Positions 17,703 to 21,062 of a DNA stretch of 21,062 nt are shown one piece after another. The stretch is from Cochliopodium minus (taxonomy: Eukaryota; Discosea; Himatismenida; Cochliopodiidae): positions 36,738 to 57,799 of the forward strand of contig JAMYWO010000178.1 of assembly GCA_024220525.1 (NCBI GenBank). The letters are read 5' to 3'. A program made the position numbers and the translations under genes. Positions within the stretch are counted from its first letter, which is position 1, and every line of letters begins with the position of its first letter. The notes beneath the pieces are model-generated. The model saw nothing but the letters and a program-made list of their open reading frames with translations, was not told the DNA's origin and made no database searches.

Positions 17703-19427
17703 TTAATTTTTATCATTTTCAGTTTTCAACTTTTTAGTAACTGGAACAACTTTATTTGGTTGTTTATTTTTGGAAACAATAGGAACAGTTTTTTTAACGG
17801 GGATTTTCTTCACAACAGAGCCACCCTTTGAAAAACTTTTCTGAGGAATATTGGGTTTGGAGGTATCAGAAAGGGCTTTTCTCTTAGGAGGAGACTTTGC
17901 ATTAGGGACGGACACTTGGCACTGTTTTTCAAAGTCATCATCAATTCCTTTGAAATACGATTTTTCTATGGCTTGGCACTCAAGCAAAGGAAGCAAAAAG
18001 CGGCATATTTTGTCTCTTTTGTGGTTCGAAAGAAAAAGCAGTTCCTTGCTTCTGCTCATTGCAACAAACAATACTCTTTAAAAAAAAAAATTATTTATTG
18101 TAGTTTTAAATTATTTTCTTTTGCCTTCTTTCTTCGGCCATTTTTTGTTCGGGAGTAACGGAAATTTTGATGTTTTCTTTTTTTTTCTTCTCCTCGTTTT
18201 GAATCTCGTTGATTATAGTGAAGTTAGGAAAAATTCCCTCTACCAAAGAAACAACAAAAACGTACTTCCACTCCAAACCTGAAAAAAAAAAACATAAAGA
18301 AAAAAATAACTGAAAAATAAATTTTAAAAAATAAAAAGTAATTTAACCTTTGGCTTGATGAATTGTGCTCAAGGATACAGATTCACTGTGATGTTTCATG
18401 AGAGAATCTTCGGCCAGACAAGCTTCGTTGAGAAAGGTGTGCAGACGATCCTTGCAAGGAACATGTCCATCGTAACTCCTGTCTGCCTCGTATTTGAAAG
18501 TCTTCAACACATCATTTATCTGGTTTTTATTAATGGAATTTATTTTATATTTTTTCTATCTTTAAAATTTTAAATTTATTTTTTTCAAATTTTATTTTGA
18601 ATTTTTTATTTCATTTTTATTTTTTAATTTATTTCGAATTTATTTATAAATTTTTTATTTAAAAATATTGATTTTATCTTATTTTTATTTATTACGAATT
18701 TTTAAAAGAATTTTATTTTAAATTTATAATTTTTTACCTGTTCATTGGTTTGATCTTTCTCCTTACCAAGCTTGATTAAGGGAGAAGTGGTGATGGTGGT
18801 GATCATGTGGCTGATTCTGGTGACGGTAAGTTTGCAGCTCTCCTCAAGCTTCTTGAGGAACTCCTTGAACCCCTCGAACTTGTCGTTGAACCTGCTCAGC
18901 CCCTTCTCGATGCTTCCAAAGTTGGAGTGAGATTCTAAAAATTTCAAGTGGCTTTCCAAAAAAAAAAAATAAAAAAAATAAAAAAAAAATAAAAAAATGT
19001 GATGTAATACATTAATATTTGAAAAAAAATAAAAAAATGTCAAATATTAAATTTACAAAAAATAAATAATCTGATGTAAAACAAAAATTAATTTTTGTTA
19101 AAATAATTAAAAGTAAAAAAAAAACAATAAATAAAAAAATTTCAAAAATTAAATTTACAAAAAATAAATAATGTGATGTAAAACAAAAATTAAAAGCAAA
19201 AAAAAAATTTTAAAATAAAAAATAACAAAATATTACAAAATAATTTAAATATTATGTAAAAAATGATTTTTTTAATAAAATTTTTTTCAAAGTTTTATTT
19301 TTTATTTTACCTTTTCCCCCAATCACTGGAGGCTGCTTCAAACAATTTGATTGCTTTTTTCCCTATTCCTTTCATACACTCCATAGCTCTAATGAGAGAG
19401 TGGTTGTCACTTGGATTGGTCAAAACT
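17703..19427 (-). CDS. UvrD/PcrA/Srs2-like DNA helicase, C-terminal part (5' end missing)
   Basis: Superfamily 1 ATP-dependent helicase, expected to unwind DNA 3' to 5' in repair or recombination control. Minus-strand exons 19427-19311, 18951-18738, 18519-18348, 18278-18125 and 18075-17703 join in phase, giving about 342 residues. Diagnostic stretches in order: RVLTNPSDNHSLIRAMECMK then GIGKKAI (2B region), VSLSTIHQAKGLEWKYVFVV then SLVEGIFP (motif V region, with the splice inside the AKG|LEW box), and EERRVLFVAMSRSKELLFLS (motif VI). A basic Lys/Pro/Ser tail of about 100 residues follows, with a likely nuclear signal (PPKRKA), as expected for a eukaryotic Srs2-like enzyme. Motifs I to III are absent because the contig is interrupted at 19647. 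One intron (18124-18076) uses a GC donor. The gene converges on the collagen-like gene, with 73 bases between stops. Confidence 0.85.
18076..18124 (-). other. GC-AG intron in helicase gene
   Basis: On the minus strand the exon ends AGAAG, the intron begins GCAAAAG and it ends TTTAAAG. Removing it rebuilds the motif VI reading EERRVLFVAMSRSK in phase. No GT donor nearby gives this frame. It is the only GC donor among the introns read in this window. Confidence 0.75.
18952..19310 (-). other. Helicase intron with internal direct repeats
   Basis: This 359-base intron is A-rich on the plus strand, hence T-rich in the sense direction. It holds two copies of a segment of about 53 bases (19040-19092 and 19141-19193; core TTACAAAAAATAAATAAT followed by TGATGTAAAACAAAAATTAA), offset by about 101 bases. 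A weaker related GTGATGTAA piece occurs near 19000. No coding signal is seen. Confidence 0.7.
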
Positions 19428-19594
19428 CTTTTTTAGAAAAAAAATGTTATCGTTATTAATTTATAACTATTTTTAATTCATTTATATACTAATTCTATTT
19501 TTGTTTTTTAAAACATTTTTGTTTTTTCATAAAAATGTTTTTTCATAAAAATTTTTTAAAAAATTAAAAAAAAATAAAAAAAAAGAAAAAAAAG

Positions 19595-19627
<33 letters not shown>

Positions 19628-19647
19628 TTAAAAAATTTTTTTAAAAN
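19428..19647. other. Poly-A tract and single N: likely assembly gap
   Basis: After the first readable helicase exon the sequence has no coding signal. It degrades into an A-rich tract (about 19559-19622) and ends at one ambiguous base at 19647. Immediately after the N, gene A begins in mid-exon. The helicase (leftward) and gene A (rightward) both lose their 5' parts here, so the N most likely stands for missing sequence of unknown length, or a misjoin. Confidence 0.75.
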
Positions 19648-21062
19648 CAAAATTTATAATTTTGGGTTTCAATCAGCTCACACATCCGTAATCGTACATG
19701 GAACCTCAGAAGTTGGTAATAACTAATCTAAATCTTTAAAAAGTTTTAAAACATTATTTTTGATAAAATCACTTCAATTTGTTATTAAAATAAATCTTTC
19801 TTGAAAGGGGGTTTATTTGGAAGATCGTCACAAGATCTTGTTAGTAGTTGTGGTGTGGCAGGAGGTAAATTAATCAATCAATAATTCTTTGAATATTTGA
19901 CAAACTTTTTTGAAAAGGACTTATTATTGGAAAAACCTCTGTTGGAGCAATAGCAGGTTCTTTTTTTGACCCGTAAAAAAAAATTTTGTTTCTTTTCATT
20001 TTTTATTTTTTATTTTTTATTTTTTATTTTTTATTTTTTATTTTTTATTTTTTATTTTTCATTATTTTATTTTTTATTTTATTTTGTTTATTGATTTTTA
20101 TTTATTTTTATTTTTTATTTTTTACTTTTTTACTTTTTTACTTTTTATTTTTTATTTATTTTTAGATTCTTTATTTTTTTATTTTTTTTTTTTATATTTA
20201 TTTTTTTTTCTCCATCAAGATCAGTAACTACGACTTATGCAAAGGATTTAGTGACAGTGGTGGGACAAGCTCAATTAGGAGGATTGGCGGGCGTCTTATA
20301 CATCAACAGTCCCGGGTTTTTTTTCATCTTCAACTCATACTCAAGGGCTTTTATCAGTGCAAGTGATAAAATTGGGGGTATCGCAGGGGAGGTCAGCTTT
20401 TCTACTCTTGACAACACTTTGAATTTCCAATATGTTTATTCTTCAAATACTTACTCCTCTACTAATACCAACGTTGGTGGTTCTGTTGGTTCTGTTGAAG
20501 GTATTCAAACACTTTTTTTTTTTTTCCGTGAAAAAATTGTTTGATTATAAAATCTCTTTTGCTTATTCCTTTTTGAGTTATTCAAACATTTTATTTTTTT
20601 AAAAAAAATTATTTTTAAAAATAATTATTCAGTTACAAATTTTTCAAATAAAAAAAAATCAATCCAAATATTTTTTTTGTGTGATTCAGTTCATATTTAT
20701 GCAGCAAAAATAATAAAAATAAAATAATAATTATTTTATTTATTTTTGTTTTAAACTTTGTTCTTTAAAATATAATTTTTTATATTTTTATTTTTAATCT
20801 AAATTTTTTTAATTTTTTTTCTTATAGGATCAACTAATTGCACTTTTATTGATACATATTATGAGGACAATTCTAATTTAGGTACTCTCCGACCTCTTGG
20901 AAGAGGTAATTGCAATGTCTCTTCAATAGGTTATTCTTGTACACCTTTATACTCTGCAGTATCTACATTTAATTCAAATATTTGGTCAGGAGATAATTTA
21001 ATAGCAGGTGACTTTTTTGGTTATAATAATGTTTATGTTTCCTCTTCATTTTTGTATTTCTT
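19648..21062 (+). CDS. GLUG-repeat surface protein gene A, 5'-truncated first part (continues at position 1)
   Basis: Exons: from the N to 19715, then 19808-19864, 19918-19972, 20220-20500, and 20828 through the contig end to position 22. The phases and order match gene B exons 4 to 8 one for one. GLUG-type motifs include TSVGAIAGSF, AQLGGLAGVLY, DKIGGIAGEV and TNVGGSVGSV. The last part (CTFIDTYYEDNSNL, then GYSCTPLYSAVSTFNSNIWS) aligns with gene B (CSFSDVYYNSNLTQ, then GYSCVQLYSKILLFNTTIWA). The signal peptide and first GLUG repeats, present in gene B, are missing because of the interruption at 19647. The rest of the protein (stalk, Cys motif, ectodomain, membrane anchor) is at 1-1453. Confidence 0.8.
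19997..20058. repeat. T-rich minisatellite in gene A intron, (ATTTTTT)n
   Basis: The intron 19973-20219 carries about eight copies of the same 7-base unit seen in the lectin-PUL intron near 6038-6110, followed by related T-rich filler. It is non-coding. Confidence 0.85.
20501..20827 (+). other. Intron of gene A without recognisable content
   Basis: This 327-base intron separates exon 20220-20500 from the exon starting at 20828. It is AT-rich, with donor GTATTC and acceptor CTTATAG. I see no gene or ordered repeat in it. Confidence 0.7.
20986..21062. repeat. Terminal direct repeat, right copy
   Basis: Identical over all 77 bases to positions 1-77. The unique length of the closed sequence is therefore 20985 bases. 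Overlaying the two copies restores the exon end IWSGDNLIAG and its donor site, as in gene B (IWAGDNLING). Confidence 0.95.

Noticed and set aside
19559-19622. Poly-A tail of a retroposed copy
   Set aside because: No processed gene precedes it and no target-site duplication was seen. It sits against the N, so a low-complexity assembly end is more likely.
1-21062. Plasmid or virus genome, because the contig closes on itself
   Set aside because: No replication, capsid or other viral gene was seen. The content is spliced host-type genes. The 77-base closure is better explained by an assembly loop, a tandem unit or a host DNA circle.

Overview
This window looks like nuclear DNA of an AT-rich, intron-rich microbial eukaryote. 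Seven protein genes can be read, and all seven end in TAA. Six contain spliceosomal GT-AG introns with strongly T-rich sense strands, and one of these also has a GC-AG intron. Reading frames rejoin across the proposed introns with matching phase, and no in-frame TAA, TAG or TGA is needed inside any exon, so the standard code fits. Asparagine runs, A-rich leaders before start codons, a BTB-TLDc protein and GLUG/mucin-like surface proteins suggest a free-living amoeboid or flagellate protist (amoebozoan, heterolobosean or anaeramoebid type). I cannot assign the lineage. No rRNA, tRNA, viral gene, transposon or CRISPR array was recognised.

Assembly structure: the first 77 bases are identical to the last 77 (1-77 = 20986-21062). 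A GLUG-repeat gene (gene A) reads across that junction without a break, so the contig is circularly permuted: either a real circle, or a tandem or graph loop closed by a 77-mer overlap. The single N at 19647, beside a poly-A tract, marks a second weak point. There the helicase gene (leftward) and gene A (rightward) both lack their 5' parts.

Layout. 19648-21062 joined to 1-1453 (+): gene A, GLUG repeats, a Pro/Ser/Thr stalk, a Cys-rich motif, a further ectodomain and a transmembrane anchor. 1705-4303 (+): gene B, a tandem paralogue with a signal peptide, cut off after its stalk near a 9-bp microsatellite. 4491-7535 (+): an L-type (legume-like) lectin domain joined to a PUL domain, an unusual combination. 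7871-9687 (+): a UT-family urea transporter in six exons. 9744-11539 (-): a BTB-TLDc protein. 11806-12697 (+): a DUF924 protein in three exons. 13121-17629 (+): an intronless secreted collagen-like protein with 461 G-X-Y triplets and a coiled-coil tail. 17703-19427 (-): the C-terminal part of a UvrD/PcrA/Srs2-like DNA helicase.

The genes do not form an obvious pathway. Three (GLUG A, GLUG B, collagen-like) build cell-surface or extracellular proteins and one (urea transporter) is a membrane channel. The helicase, BTB-TLDc, DUF924 and probably the lectin-PUL protein act inside the cell. The most novel item is the lectin-PUL fusion, which would join glycan recognition to a domain that in PLAA/Ufd3 binds p97/Cdc48.
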